64,000 bases of DNA, from NCBI RefSeq assembly GCF_001456025.1, contig NZ_LMTZ01000110.1:1-64000 (forward strand), written 5' to 3'. This DNA is from Mastigocoleus testarum BC008 (GTDB lineage Bacteria > Cyanobacteriota > Cyanobacteriia > Cyanobacteriales > Nostocaceae). The notes under the pieces are model-generated. The model was not told the origin of the DNA and searched no databases. It saw nothing but the letters and a program-made list of their open reading frames with translations. Below, piece after piece: positions 1-10,400 of the stretch; positions within the stretch are counted from its first letter, which is position 1; each line of letters starts with the position of its first letter. The position numbers and the translations under genes were made by a program.

Positions 1-96
1 TAAGACCTTGCCATTGGAATTGTCCAGACTAATCACTTCTCGATCTATCTTACCTTACGTCCTAACTAAGCTGGCGATTGCTATAAGATAAGGTTT

Positions 97-630
97 ATGG
101 CTTTTTTCAAATATAAGAATATTATCGAAGTTTTTCAGCACAATCCAAAGCGCTATTTTCCTCTGACCCAACTAATTCAAAATATAATGCGGGGAGAATC
201 TGCTTTCAGTGCGGGGGAACGAGAATTGATTGCAGCCTATGTCTCAGGTTTAAATGGTTGTGATTTTTGTTATGGTTCCCACCAAGCGATCGCTGCTGAC
301 CTTAATGTCGACCCAAAATTGCTAGAAGCGATCCTCACAGATATCAACACTGCACCGGTTGAGGAGCGTATGCGCCCAGTACTTGCATTCGTACATAAAG
401 TTACCCTCAGTCCTAGCAAAACCACTCAAGCTGATGTAGATGCACTTTTAGAAGCTGGTTGGGACGAACAAGCCATAGAAGATGCTCTTGGTGTTTGTGC
501 TTTATTTAATTTCATGAACCGCCTGGCAGATGGTTACGGATTAAAATCACCCAGTAAAAAACAATTAACAGCAATGGCTAAAGGTATTAATACCCAAGGT
601 TATGATACTTTTATAGAACCTTTTAATTGA
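97..630 (+). CDS. AhpD-like / carboxymuconolactone decarboxylase-family peroxidase-related protein
   Basis: This 177-aa cytosolic protein has the AhpD-family redox core: C55-x-x-C58 followed by H62 in the string GCDFCYGSH, preceded by an ERELIAAYVS helix. Family members reduce peroxides or act as thiol oxidoreductases coupled to other antioxidant systems; many cyanobacterial copies are annotated only as peroxidase-related enzymes. The length fits the family. The ATG at 97 is the only reasonable start. No operon partner is visible: the next gene begins about 200 bases downstream and is unrelated. The substrate cannot be read from the sequence. Confidence 0.85.
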   Translation: MAFFKYKNIIEVFQHNPKRYFPLTQLIQNIMRGESAFSAGERELIAAYVSGLNGCDFCYGSHQAIAADLNVDPKLLEAILTDINTAPVEERMRPVLAFVHKVTLSPSKTTQADVDALLEAGWDEQAIEDALGVCALFNFMNRLADGYGLKSPSKKQLTAMAKGINTQGYDTFIEPFN

Positions 631-835
631 TAGTAAAATTTACTTTGAAAAAATAATGGCATAGCGCAATTTTAGATCTGGAATGATGAAAAATGAAAAA
701 TCGCATAACCAAAAATCCCAAACCAAAAATTGCAGAATATTAAGAAAAAACACTTTCTTGATAAAATCCAAAAACGAGTCTGCTAGCATACATAAAATAA
801 TTACTACCAATTAACACTTAGTCAAAGTAATATTT

Positions 836-2002
836 GTGAGAAATAAATTCTTTGTGTCTTGGCTAAAGTCGAGCCGTAAAGTAAGTATTATTGTATCCAT
901 TATTTTACCAGCAGCTTTGGTAGTAGCATCTGATGATGCTTTCAGTTTTAATTCAATACTGCCTTTGCAAAAAATATCAGGAAAGCATATTGCTAATAAT
1001 AGTCAAACTCCTAAACTTGCTCAGGCATTAACTTCACAGCAGATTAGCATTCGTGCTAAAGAGTTTACAGTACGCATTGATGGGAAAAATAGTGGTTCTG
1101 GAGTTATTGTTGCACGTTCGGGAAACACTTACACTGTTTTAACAAATTGGCACGTAGTAGAAGAAGCAGGCAAATACTCAATTAAAACTGCAGATGGCAA
1201 ATCTCATTCGATTTCCTCATCCAAAGAAGTGAGAGGCGCAGATTTAGCTGTTGCTTACTTTACCAGTAATAAACAATATCCTGTTGTCCAAAGGGGGAAC
1301 TCTGATAAGTTAGTTGAAGGACAAACCGTATATATTGCTGGTTATTCTGCATCACAAAAACTAGCAAGAGAGCGTATTTATCGCTTTTATTCGGAAAATT
1401 TGATTGGTTTCCTTTCACCTTCTGATGTTAAAAATGGTTATGAATTAATTTACAGTGGCGAACCACAACCAGGAATGAGTGGAAGTCCCATATTAGATAA
1501 TAATGCTCGACTAATTGGAATATATGGTTTAACAGACGTTGATATTAGAACAAGTTCTCCTACTTTGTTTGGAATTCCCATTAACACTGCTGAAAAATTA
1601 GCGACTAGAGCAAGAATTGATTTAGGCTCCTCTGTGGCTGGGTCATCAATAAAATCTCCCTTATCTCAGAAAAAGCCTTTACAAAAACCAAGAGCAAATA
1701 ATTTTCAGCGACTGATTGGTACATGGAATGGAAGCATAGTTAAATATGGTCAGCAAATTCAAATTAGCGTTACTTTAAAACCAGATCGAACATACACATC
1801 ATTACAAAAAATTGGTTTACAAAGCATGCGAGATCAAGGAATTTGGCGATATTCTAACGGTATTCTCTATCAAACTGATAGCTTGGGTCTATTGAGTAAG
1901 GGTAGTATTAAGTGGATTTCAGATAACGAAGCCATATTTACCATCATAGATAACGGAAATCCCATTTTTACAGGAGAAAAAGTACGCTATTTTCGGCAAT
2001 AA
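836..2002 (+). CDS. Secreted trypsin-like serine protease with C-terminal extension
   Basis: A 388-aa protein starting at GTG. Residues about 15-31 form a hydrophobic signal or anchor segment. Residues 75-260 are a trypsin-like S1C domain with the catalytic triad visible as H106 (NWHVV), D136 (GADLAVAYF) and S215 (PGMSGSPIL). There is no PDZ domain, so it is not a classical Deg/HtrA protease. Residues about 285-388 form a small domain with WNG and GIWRYSNG strings, resembling lipocalin-like or DUF domains found attached to cyanobacterial proteases. It probably acts in the periplasm or outside the cell. Neighbours give no functional link. The protease call is firm, the substrate unknown. Confidence 0.85.
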   Translation: MRNKFFVSWLKSSRKVSIIVSIILPAALVVASDDAFSFNSILPLQKISGKHIANNSQTPKLAQALTSQQISIRAKEFTVRIDGKNSGSGVIVARSGNTYTVLTNWHVVEEAGKYSIKTADGKSHSISSSKEVRGADLAVAYFTSNKQYPVVQRGNSDKLVEGQTVYIAGYSASQKLARERIYRFYSENLIGFLSPSDVKNGYELIYSGEPQPGMSGSPILDNNARLIGIYGLTDVDIRTSSPTLFGIPINTAEKLATRARIDLGSSVAGSSIKSPLSQKKPLQKPRANNFQRLIGTWNGSIVKYGQQIQISVTLKPDRTYTSLQKIGLQSMRDQGIWRYSNGILYQTDSLGLLSKGSIKWISDNEAIFTIIDNGNPIFTGEKVRYFRQ

Positions 2003-2242
2003 AATTATTTTGAAATAGTAAGTATTAATGTTAACTAAAGATACAAAATATAAAATATAAATTTTGCAGATAATTAAATTATTAGAATTAGTTAATTGAT
2101 GCACAATTGATTATTATGTTGCAAAATTTTATTTGTAATTTTATTTGTAAAATCCTTTTTTTCAGTAATTTATAATAGAATTAATTCACTTTTTCATCAA
2201 TAAAAGGTAGGATTAATTTTTGAAAAAAGTGCATCGATACAA

Positions 2243-3088
2243 ATGCCCAAACCAGCAGATACGAGTACAAAAAAATTAATTAGCCTTGCACCTGATACTT
2301 GGGTGCAATGGGTGACAAATATTCCTAACATTAAAGTAAATGAAATTTTGTCTGGGGAATTTCAATGGATAAGTAGAGAAAGTGATGTTTTAATTCGTGC
2401 TAGTAGTCCAGATTATGGAGAGTTCCTAGTTTTAAATGAATTGCAATTGCGTTATAGTCCGAAAATGCCACGACGAATACGTGCATATGCAGCGCTAGCA
2501 GAAGAAAAATATGAATTACCAACTTATCCAGTATTAATTAATATTTTGCAAACAACTGATGTGGAAATACCTACTAGTTTTACATCAGATATTGCTGGGT
2601 TAAAAGCAATTCAAGATTATCGCGTAATTAACTTGTGGGAAGTAGATGTTGATGTTGCTTTTCAACAGCACTTACCATCATTACTCCCATTTGTACCAAT
2701 TCTGAAAGGAGGAGATAATGAGTTTAAAATTAAAGAAGCATTACAAATTTTGCGTCGGGATGAACAGTTAAATCAATTGGAAACAGTTTTAGCATTTTTT
2801 GCTACCTTTGTGTTAGAGAGTGCCTTAGTAAAAGACATCATGAGGTGGGATATGGGAGTTTTACGCGAATCGCCTTGGTATGAAGAAATATTACGTGAGG
2901 GAGAATTACGAGGAGAAGCACAAGGAATAGTATCGAGTATCCGGACAACTTTAGAAGCAAAGTTTGGTAGTGAGGGATTAGAGTTAATACCCCAAATTTC
3001 TCAAATTAGTGACTTAGAGCGATTGCAAGAAATTTTGCGGAGTATTGTCTTAGCAAATAATCTTGAGGAAATAAAGCAAGTTTTGTAA
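2243..3088 (+). CDS. Rpn-family / PD-(D/E)XK nuclease-like protein
   Basis: A 281-aa protein of the type common in cyanobacteria and related to the Rpn (recombination-promoting nuclease) and DUF4351-type proteins. The N-terminal half carries the degenerate PD-(D/E)XK signature: an acidic strand (ESDVLIRA), then NELQL, which is the E-x-Q form of the E-x-K motif, then a helix with RIRAYAALAEEKY. The C-terminal part (EILREGELRGEAQG, then a helical region) matches the usual tail of these proteins. Members of the family have been linked to RecA-independent recombination or defence. No transposase is next to it. Family membership is seen; the role is inferred. Confidence 0.7.
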   Translation: MPKPADTSTKKLISLAPDTWVQWVTNIPNIKVNEILSGEFQWISRESDVLIRASSPDYGEFLVLNELQLRYSPKMPRRIRAYAALAEEKYELPTYPVLINILQTTDVEIPTSFTSDIAGLKAIQDYRVINLWEVDVDVAFQQHLPSLLPFVPILKGGDNEFKIKEALQILRRDEQLNQLETVLAFFATFVLESALVKDIMRWDMGVLRESPWYEEILREGELRGEAQGIVSSIRTTLEAKFGSEGLELIPQISQISDLERLQEILRSIVLANNLEEIKQVL

Positions 3089-3262
3089 TCAATAGTTGCT
3101 GATTGATTTTATTTTGGCATTTTCTGTTGATGATTATGCCAAATATCTCATTGGCATATTACTGGGTTTATTTTTCTGTGCATATGCCTAAGGTAATACT
3201 TCAATCCGAAGTTAAATCCAACACCCCAGAAATTTCATTCCCATAACTTCACTTAGCAATCT

Positions 3263-6094
3263 TTATCCTAAAATCCCTAACTCTCTAGCTCGCACTACAG
3301 CTTGGTTGCGATTTTTCACTCCTAACTTGCTGTAAATATTACTGCTATGCCATTTTACAGTAGCAAGACTAATAAACAGTTTTTCAGCAATATTTTGATT
3401 AGAATGACCCAATGCTATGTATTGTAATATTTCTAATTCCCGATCGCTTAATGGTTCAACTAAAAATTTAGATTGAGATTTGGTTTGAAGTTGAGATTTA
3501 TTTTGAATTTGAGATTCAGTTTGAACTTGGGATTTAGTTTGAATTTGAGATATGGATTGGGATTTAATTTTTGTGTTTTCTTCTAAATGACCAAAAGCTA
3601 TTAGCAACCAATTGACATAATTAGGGTAAATATCTCGTTTTGCAGCACAATGCAAAAGTTCTCTCATGGATTCCCCTACATCTAAAAATAAACGCAGATA
3701 TCCTTGGGGATGGACTAAAGATAAAGCATATTCGAGTTGATTTAAGCTAAGATCCACTTGATTCTGAGCTTGATAAATAACGATTTGTAAGATTAAAACT
3801 TCAATAGTTCTGGCTATACGTTGATTTGATTCGGTTGACTTTTGGAGTCGTTTAAGTAAATGTAGTGCTTTTTTCCAATTTTCTTGAGCAATGAAAATTC
3901 TAGCTAGAGCAATATAATCAAGTTCGGAATTGTAAGTCAGCTTGTCATCTATTCCTAATCCTTTTGACTGCATCCAAGTTACAGCCTCATCAAGATTTCC
4001 TTGAGCTAACCATAACCTAACTTTTACTACATCAAGGGTAAGAAAGGTACGGAACTCAAAATTAAAACCCTGCTGACGACTTCGCTCTATTTGTTCTGCT
4101 TCCTCGATCGCTTCCCATGCAGCTGTAAAATTCCCTTGAGCTTGACGTACTAATGCAAGATAAATCCGGCGTATAGTGGCAAAAGCTGATTTTTTTAAAG
4201 GACTGCTACGGTCTTTACCTTGAGTAAGATAGTTGCTTGCTTGTTCAAGTTTATTTTGCTTCCACAGCAGTTTACCCATTACCGTTTGAGCAAAAATTCC
4301 TGGTGCATTTTCTAACCAACGACGTTTTGTCACTATATCTAGTGCTTCTTGACAAATAGCGACAGCACTTGAAAATTCTCCATGTAATTCTTTGAGTTCT
4401 GAGCGCAAACATAATGAAGTAACTGCAGATTCGGCGGTGCGATCAATATACTGCGCCTTAATCTTATCTACTTGTTTGCAATGAGTGCTTACTTCTATTG
4501 CTTCTACTAAAACCGGTTCTGCTTGCTCAAAGTCATCAATAAAATAGTAGCTTCCACCTAAATTCATTAAAGCTAGCGATCGCAACCAATAATTATATTC
4601 AGGTATAATTTTGAGAGCTTTTTTTGCCAGATGTATTGCTTCGGTTATATCCTTTTCGTGGGATAAATAACTTTTAAGTGTAGCTGTACTCGCCCAAAAA
4701 TCATCAAATTCATTCGCTGATGGATGATTTGTCCAACTGGTTTTTTCCTTAGATAAGGGTTTATTGTTTACCGCTAGTTTTGCATCTTCAAGATATTGTC
4801 GCGCTCCAGCAACATCACCAGAAGTAAACCACAGCGTCCAAGCATAATACATACAAAGCCAAGGACTAAGACAAATTATTTCGTTAGGTATTGCTTGTAG
4901 ATGAGTTAAAAGAGTGGAAGTATCTGAATCTATAAATCGCTGACAAGCTTCTTTTTCTACTAAATCTGCGGCTAATTCCCAGTTTTGCGCTGCTAAAGCA
5001 TGTTTGAATGCTTCATCCATTAGCTGTTGTTGTTCGTACCATCGAGCAGCACGACAATGATACTCGCAGATTTCCCCAGGTTCTTGTTTTTGTAAATAAT
5101 GACATAGCAGTTCCCCAAAAAGATGATGGTAGCGATACCAGCAACGATTTTCATCCAGGGAAACAACAAATAAATTGATTCGATCTAAATAACTTAGCTT
5201 TTCTGTACTATCTTCTGTTTGCAGAACCGCATCACAAAGAGAACCACACAAACGATCCAGAATTGAAGTTTTTAATAAAAAAGATTTGAGGTCTTCTGGT
5301 TGTTGTTCTAAAACTTCCTCTGTCAAATAATCCCAAATATAACGTTGACTACCTTGTAATGAGTCAATCCAAGTGGATACATCAGAACATTCTTGTAAGG
5401 AAAAAGCAGCCATTTGTAACCCAGCAATCCATCCTTCCGCTTTGTCCTGCAAAACTGCTACTTGTTCTGCAGACAAATTTAGTTTCATCACCTCACGGGC
5501 GAAAAATGTTGCTTCATCAACAGTAAAACGTAGTTCTCTAGCTCGAATTTCACTTAATTGCGCTTTAGCTCGCAAACGCGCTAACGGTAACGGTGGGTCG
5601 GAACGACTTGCAATAACCAAGTGAAAAAAGGGCGGTAAATGATTCAATAAAAAAGTGAGAGCTTGATGAATTCTTGGAACTGCAATTTCATGGTAATCAT
5701 CCAAAACTAACAAAATATCTGTTTCCAGAGCAGAAATTTCATTGATTAATGGAGTGAGAAAAAACTCAAAATCAGTTTCAGGAGACTGCAATAAAGCTAG
5801 TGTTGCTTCTCCTAACTCCGGTCGTAATTTTTGTAGCGCTGCGACAAAATAAGTCCAAAATCTGATGGGGTCATTATCGCGCTTATCTAAAGATAACCAA
5901 GTATGTGGTAATTTTGTTTGGCTGAGCCATTCTATCAATAAGGTAGTTTTACCAAACCCTGCTGGAGCAGAAATTAAAGTTAATTTTCCCTTGGTTCCTC
6001 GATCGAGATATGTGACTAAGCGATCGCGTTTAACTAAATTAGATTTGATTGATGGTACAAAAAATTTAGTTGCTAACAGCGAATGTGACACCAT
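3263..6094 (-). CDS. MalT-type LuxR-family transcriptional regulator (STAND ATPase)
   Basis: A 943-aa signal-transduction ATPase of the MalT type. The N-terminus has a Walker A loop (SAPAGFGKTTLL, about residues 42-53), an NTPase and winged-helix region to about residue 330 with LLVLDDYHE as Walker B, and a long tetratricopeptide-like helical solenoid to about 830. The C-terminal 65 residues are a LuxR helix-turn-helix (LSDRELEILQYIALGHSNQN). Such proteins switch on nearby genes after binding a small inducer. Between solenoid and HTH lies a low-complexity linker (about 841-878) built of repeated Q-T-K-S-Q units. The inducer and target genes cannot be read from the sequence. Confidence 0.9.
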   Translation of the reverse strand: MVSHSLLATKFFVPSIKSNLVKRDRLVTYLDRGTKGKLTLISAPAGFGKTTLLIEWLSQTKLPHTWLSLDKRDNDPIRFWTYFVAALQKLRPELGEATLALLQSPETDFEFFLTPLINEISALETDILLVLDDYHEIAVPRIHQALTFLLNHLPPFFHLVIASRSDPPLPLARLRAKAQLSEIRARELRFTVDEATFFAREVMKLNLSAEQVAVLQDKAEGWIAGLQMAAFSLQECSDVSTWIDSLQGSQRYIWDYLTEEVLEQQPEDLKSFLLKTSILDRLCGSLCDAVLQTEDSTEKLSYLDRINLFVVSLDENRCWYRYHHLFGELLCHYLQKQEPGEICEYHCRAARWYEQQQLMDEAFKHALAAQNWELAADLVEKEACQRFIDSDTSTLLTHLQAIPNEIICLSPWLCMYYAWTLWFTSGDVAGARQYLEDAKLAVNNKPLSKEKTSWTNHPSANEFDDFWASTATLKSYLSHEKDITEAIHLAKKALKIIPEYNYWLRSLALMNLGGSYYFIDDFEQAEPVLVEAIEVSTHCKQVDKIKAQYIDRTAESAVTSLCLRSELKELHGEFSSAVAICQEALDIVTKRRWLENAPGIFAQTVMGKLLWKQNKLEQASNYLTQGKDRSSPLKKSAFATIRRIYLALVRQAQGNFTAAWEAIEEAEQIERSRQQGFNFEFRTFLTLDVVKVRLWLAQGNLDEAVTWMQSKGLGIDDKLTYNSELDYIALARIFIAQENWKKALHLLKRLQKSTESNQRIARTIEVLILQIVIYQAQNQVDLSLNQLEYALSLVHPQGYLRLFLDVGESMRELLHCAAKRDIYPNYVNWLLIAFGHLEENTKIKSQSISQIQTKSQVQTESQIQNKSQLQTKSQSKFLVEPLSDRELEILQYIALGHSNQNIAEKLFISLATVKWHSSNIYSKLGVKNRNQAVVRARELGILG
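3463..3570 (-). repeat. Short in-frame tandem repeat encoding a Gln/Ser/Lys linker
   Basis: Within the LuxR regulator a run of similar units of about 24 bases, such as gatttagtttgaatttgaga, encodes alternating S-Q-I/V/L-Q-T-K/E motifs between the solenoid and the DNA-binding domain. It is a flexible linker whose length could vary by slippage. Confidence 0.6.
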
Positions 6095-6349
6095 GGGGAT
6101 TATTTAATTAGCTACTCATTTTTATCTTCTCTACGATTACATATTTTCTCAACTTCGTGTGAGCATAAATTTTATTTTAGTGGATTGTAGGCGTAAGACC
6201 TGTTAAACGTATGAGTATATATTTTTTGTAAGTGCTAATTAATCGTCCCACAACACACCATTTGTTTTATCCAAATTAACAGCACCCTAATCATAAAAAG
6301 CTATGAATTCCTGTAAAAACCCCGAACATAAAACACCATTAACAGGAAA

Positions 6350-6934
6350 CTAATTATTAATGACTCGGATAGAGCTATCTCTGTATCCCATTCGGACATC
6401 TCTTAGAAGGTTTAAACCACTCGGTGCGATAAAAAGCACAGGTTTATCTATGTAGTAGCCAGGTCGTAGTATATCCGGTTGCAAGAAACGATAATCTGGT
6501 ACGGGTATTACACTGGTCGATCCGTTCCGATAATAAACTTTGATATTTTGGGGATAGACTCTTAAAGGAAGGTTCCCAGTGTTATGTAGCCTAACTCTCA
6601 CCACGTAAAGGTCGTGTCCTGAAGCTAGAAGTCGCGCGAGTGCATCAAAATCACTTTTCTTTCCTTTAAGAATAATACTCATTCCTACTGCAGCAAGTTC
6701 AAAGGGTGCAATACGCCAACTGAAGTTTAAACGTGCAACAGACTGAGCGATTAATTGTTCGTCATTGGAGCTATAAGACAAGGAAGCGTTAGAGATATTA
6801 CTACTATTATTTGTCAGGCTATTATTAGCAGTATTTTTAGAAACAATTGGTGCGGTCGCTTGCTTTGCATTAGCAACGCCTGAAGAATGAATCCATAAAC
6901 CTAATGCTGCGATACTTGCAATTATTTTCTTCAT
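6350..6934 (-). CDS. Small secreted protein of unknown function
   Basis: A 194-aa protein if started at the ATG at 6934, which has an AAAGAG ribosome-binding site and opens directly with a signal peptide (MKKIIASIAALGLWIHSSG, cleavage near ANA-KQ). An upstream ATG at 7000 would put 22 non-signal residues first, so it is disfavoured. After a Ser/Asn-rich stretch the C-terminal 120 residues form a beta-rich domain (NFSWRIAPFELAAVGMSI, VRLHNTGNLPLRVYPQNI), like domains that bind or decorate secreted proteins. No catalytic motif is visible. It lies 25 bases from the DUF4258-like gene on the same strand and may share its transcript. Confidence 0.65.
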   Translation of the reverse strand: MKKIIASIAALGLWIHSSGVANAKQATAPIVSKNTANNSLTNNSSNISNASLSYSSNDEQLIAQSVARLNFSWRIAPFELAAVGMSIILKGKKSDFDALARLLASGHDLYVVRVRLHNTGNLPLRVYPQNIKVYYRNGSTSVIPVPDYRFLQPDILRPGYYIDKPVLFIAPSGLNLLRDVRMGYRDSSIRVINN

Positions 6935-7024
6935 TTCACTCTTTAATCTTTCAATACCTGCATAGTAGTGTGGTGCTAGATAAAGATAAATTGCATTCAA
7001 ATAAATACAAATAAATCCGAGAAA

Positions 7025-7372
7025 TTACCTTTTCAAGTCGTATGCCCAGTAAGCCGTGCTAAGTTTGAGAATGTCATCTGAGTAGTAGTTTGCAGCAATA
7101 ATTCTTAGCCCTCTCAATTTATCGATAAATATTTCGTAGGGCGTATACTTTAAGCTTTTATCTAATAGCGTCCAGGTTTTAGCGTGGGAATGATATTGGA
7201 ATTTACCGTAAGCTATTGTCAGTTTAACCATGTCCCAATTAATCGCCCTTTGCTGTAAGCGTCTGTGAAGGTGATTGCGATCTATCGCACAAGAAAAAAT
7301 TTCTATTTGGGGTAGGTTATTGATTATGTCATCAGAGCTAATTAATTGACTTAATTGCTTTTGGAATTTCAT
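7025..7372 (-). CDS. DUF4258-like small protein
   Basis: A 115-aa protein. The central H-L-H-R-R-L-Q-Q-R-A-I motif followed by a helix with VKLTIAYGKFQYH and later YEIFIDKLRGLRIIAANYY resembles the DUF4258 family, whose members have a small RelE/YoeB-like fold and are often found next to toxin or conflict genes. Here the neighbours are the 194-aa secreted protein downstream and the giant caspase-ATPase gene upstream, all on the minus strand. No antitoxin-like partner is seen. The fold assignment rests on motif resemblance. Confidence 0.55.
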   Translation of the reverse strand: MKFQKQLSQLISSDDIINNLPQIEIFSCAIDRNHLHRRLQQRAINWDMVKLTIAYGKFQYHSHAKTWTLLDKSLKYTPYEIFIDKLRGLRIIAANYYSDDILKLSTAYWAYDLKR

Positions 7373-7496
7373 TGGTTTTACTTTGCTTTGTTGAACTTAA
7401 AGCATGGTAAGACCGCCCCAAAATAAAGGTAAACTTAGGATAAATAAATAAAAATAAATGTTGTAGAAGGTTTACTTGTTAATTGGGAAGTATTGT

Positions 7497-10400
7497 TTAT
7501 TCGTTACCAATACCGTCGCAGATTTTTCGATCTTCTTCGCTGATGTTGGGGTTATTGGTTAAATAGTCTCGTACCCAGTCGCAACCCCGTGTCATTACGT
7601 CGTCTAAATCTAAGCTCCAGAGTTTGACTGTATTATCGTTACTAGCAGAAGCAATAGTTTGACCATCTGGACTAAATACTACACTGTTAATAAAACCAGT
7701 ATGACCTTTGAAGGTATGAAGTAATTGCCCTTGCCTGTCTAAAAACTTTACTGTGTCTTCACTAGCAAAAGCAATAATTTGACTATCTGGGCTAAATACT
7801 ACACTTTTAACGCTACCATTATTTTTGAAAGTATGAAGTAATTGCCCTTGCCTATTCCAAAGTTTTACTGTATCGAGTCTACTAGTAGAAGCAATAGTTT
7901 GACCATCTGCACTAAATACTACAGTAGGTTTATCATCAACATTGTGAGTATAGTCTTCGAGACTGTTAGGAGATTGTTTTTTCCGATTCCAAAGTTTAAG
8001 TGTTCCATCCCAACTAGCAGAAGCAATAGTTTGACCATCTGGACTAAATACTACATTTTCAATACCATAACGAAAACCCTTAAAAGTATGAATTAATTGC
8101 CCTTGCACATTCCAGAGTTTGAGTATTTTATCCCTACTAGCAGAAGCAATAGTTTGACCATCTGGACTAAATACTACCCCTTTAACACTACCTGTATGAC
8201 CCTTAAGAGTATGAAGTAATTTTCCTTGCAAGTTCCACAGTTTGACTGTGTTATCTGCACTAGCAGAAGCGATAGTTTGACCATCTGGACTAAATGCTAC
8301 ATCATTTACATATTTAGTATGACCTTTAAGAGTATGAAGTAATTGTCCTTGCCGATTCCATAATTTTACTGTATGCTCCGCATCATTATTAAAAGATGAT
8401 CTGGCAGAAGCAATCATTTGACTATCTGGACTAAATGTTATGCAAGTTACACTATCAGTAGAATTCTCCAGGGTATGAAATAATTCCCCTTGCCAATTCC
8501 ACAACTGGATAGTTTTATCTTTATCAACAAAAACAATAGTTTGACCATCGGGACTGAACTCTGCGCTATTAATAAAACCTATATTGTTGGTATCAGGATT
8601 GTGGTCTGTTAAAGTATGGAGTAACTTTCCTTGTTGATTCCACAATTTGACCGTGTTATCCCAACTAATAGAAGCGACAATTTGACTATTGGGATTAAAT
8701 ACTACGCCAGTGACCCTTTTTGCATGACCATCAAGAGTAGGAATTAATTTCTCTTGCAGATTCCATAGTTTGACAACGCTATTCCTACTAGCCGAGGCAA
8801 TCGTTCGACCATCTGGACTAAATACTAGGTCAAAGATACCATTAGTATAATCTTCAAATGTATAAAAAGTATAAAGTAACTTTCCGTGCCTGTCCCATAG
8901 TTTGAGTGTTTTATCACCGACAGAAGCAATGGTTTGACCATCTGGACTAAACATTGCGCCATTAACAGGACCAATATGAGTATCAGAAGTATAAAGTAAT
9001 TGCCCTTGTAAATTCCACAGTTCGAGTCTTTTATCCTTATTAACAGAAGCAATAGTTTGACCATCTGGGCTAAATACTACATATTCAACACCATAGCGAA
9101 AGCCCTCAGGAGTATGGAGTAATTGCCCTTGTAAGTTCCACAATTTGAGTCTTTTATCCTTACTAACAGAAGCAATGGTTTGACCATCTGGACTAAATAC
9201 TACGTAATGAACTTCGAAATCATTAGTATTAATTTCAATAGTACGAAGTAATTTTCCCTGCAAGTCCCGAAGTTTCACTGTTTTATCCTCGCTGAAATAA
9301 GCAATAGTTTGACCATCAGGACTGAATGTTACATGATTAATAATGCTATGACGAGTACTCTCAAAAGTATGAAGTAATTGTCCTTTTAAGTTCCACGATT
9401 TAAGTGTTCCATCCCAACTAGCAGAAATAATAGTTTTGCCATCTGGACTAAATAATATTTCAACAAAATAGAAAAGTACGAAGCTATCATTGCTAGTAGT
9501 ATGACCTTGAAAAGTATGAAGTAATTGTCCTTGAAGATTCCATAATTTGACTGTGTTGTCGCTACTAGCAGAAGCAATAGTTTGACCATCGGGACTAAAT
9601 ACTATGTTAACAACACTATTGGTATGACCCTTGAGAGTATAAAGTAATTGTCCTTGTAAGTTCCAAAGCTTGACTATGTTATCTTCACTCGCAGAAGCAA
9701 TGGTTTGACCATCGGGACTAAATACTACTCTTTTAACAGTTCTTGCATGACCTTCTAATCGGTTAAACTCTTTGACTCGTTCAAAAACTTTTTGCAGTCC
9801 ACCCATAAGCTTAATTTCAGTTTTATTATCAACTGCAAAAAAACTATTTTTAATCTTTCTTCCCGCCTTTAACCCAGTCACCAATGCATCTAATTCCTGA
9901 TTTGATGCTAATAATGCTTCAGCAGTATTACTTAAAGAATTAATTTCGTTAATTCTGGAATTATGCCATTGTGAAGTAGCAAGTCCAGTTAACCCTGATG
10001 AAACTACCAAACCACCTAACAAAGTCCATACAAATCTTTGAGCATTGATACGAGCTTTTTTTTCTTGTTCTAATTCTTTTTTTCTGCGTGCTTCTTCTTG
10101 CTGTTTAAGAGAATCGCGTTTTTCAATAGATAGTTTTACAAATTTATGAACTTCAGTAGAAAGTTCATCAGCATAGTTAACATAAAACTCTTCATATTTT
10201 CCTAAAGCATCTTTGGACAAGAGGAAACCATCTCGCTTCCATTCATCAGCTTTTTGATTCAGCTCTCTAATTAAACGATATTTTTCCCGATTCTCCTCTA
10301 ACCAACATTTCAGCGCTTCCCAATCTCGTAACAAAATTTCGTGAGCGATTTCTACTGTTACTTTATCTTTGTTTTGACTATTATTAGTTTCTTCTTCAAC

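Noticed and set aside
7842..9589. Three frames on alternative strands or frames within the WD40 region
   Set aside because: They are shadows of the repeat array in the caspase-ATPase gene.
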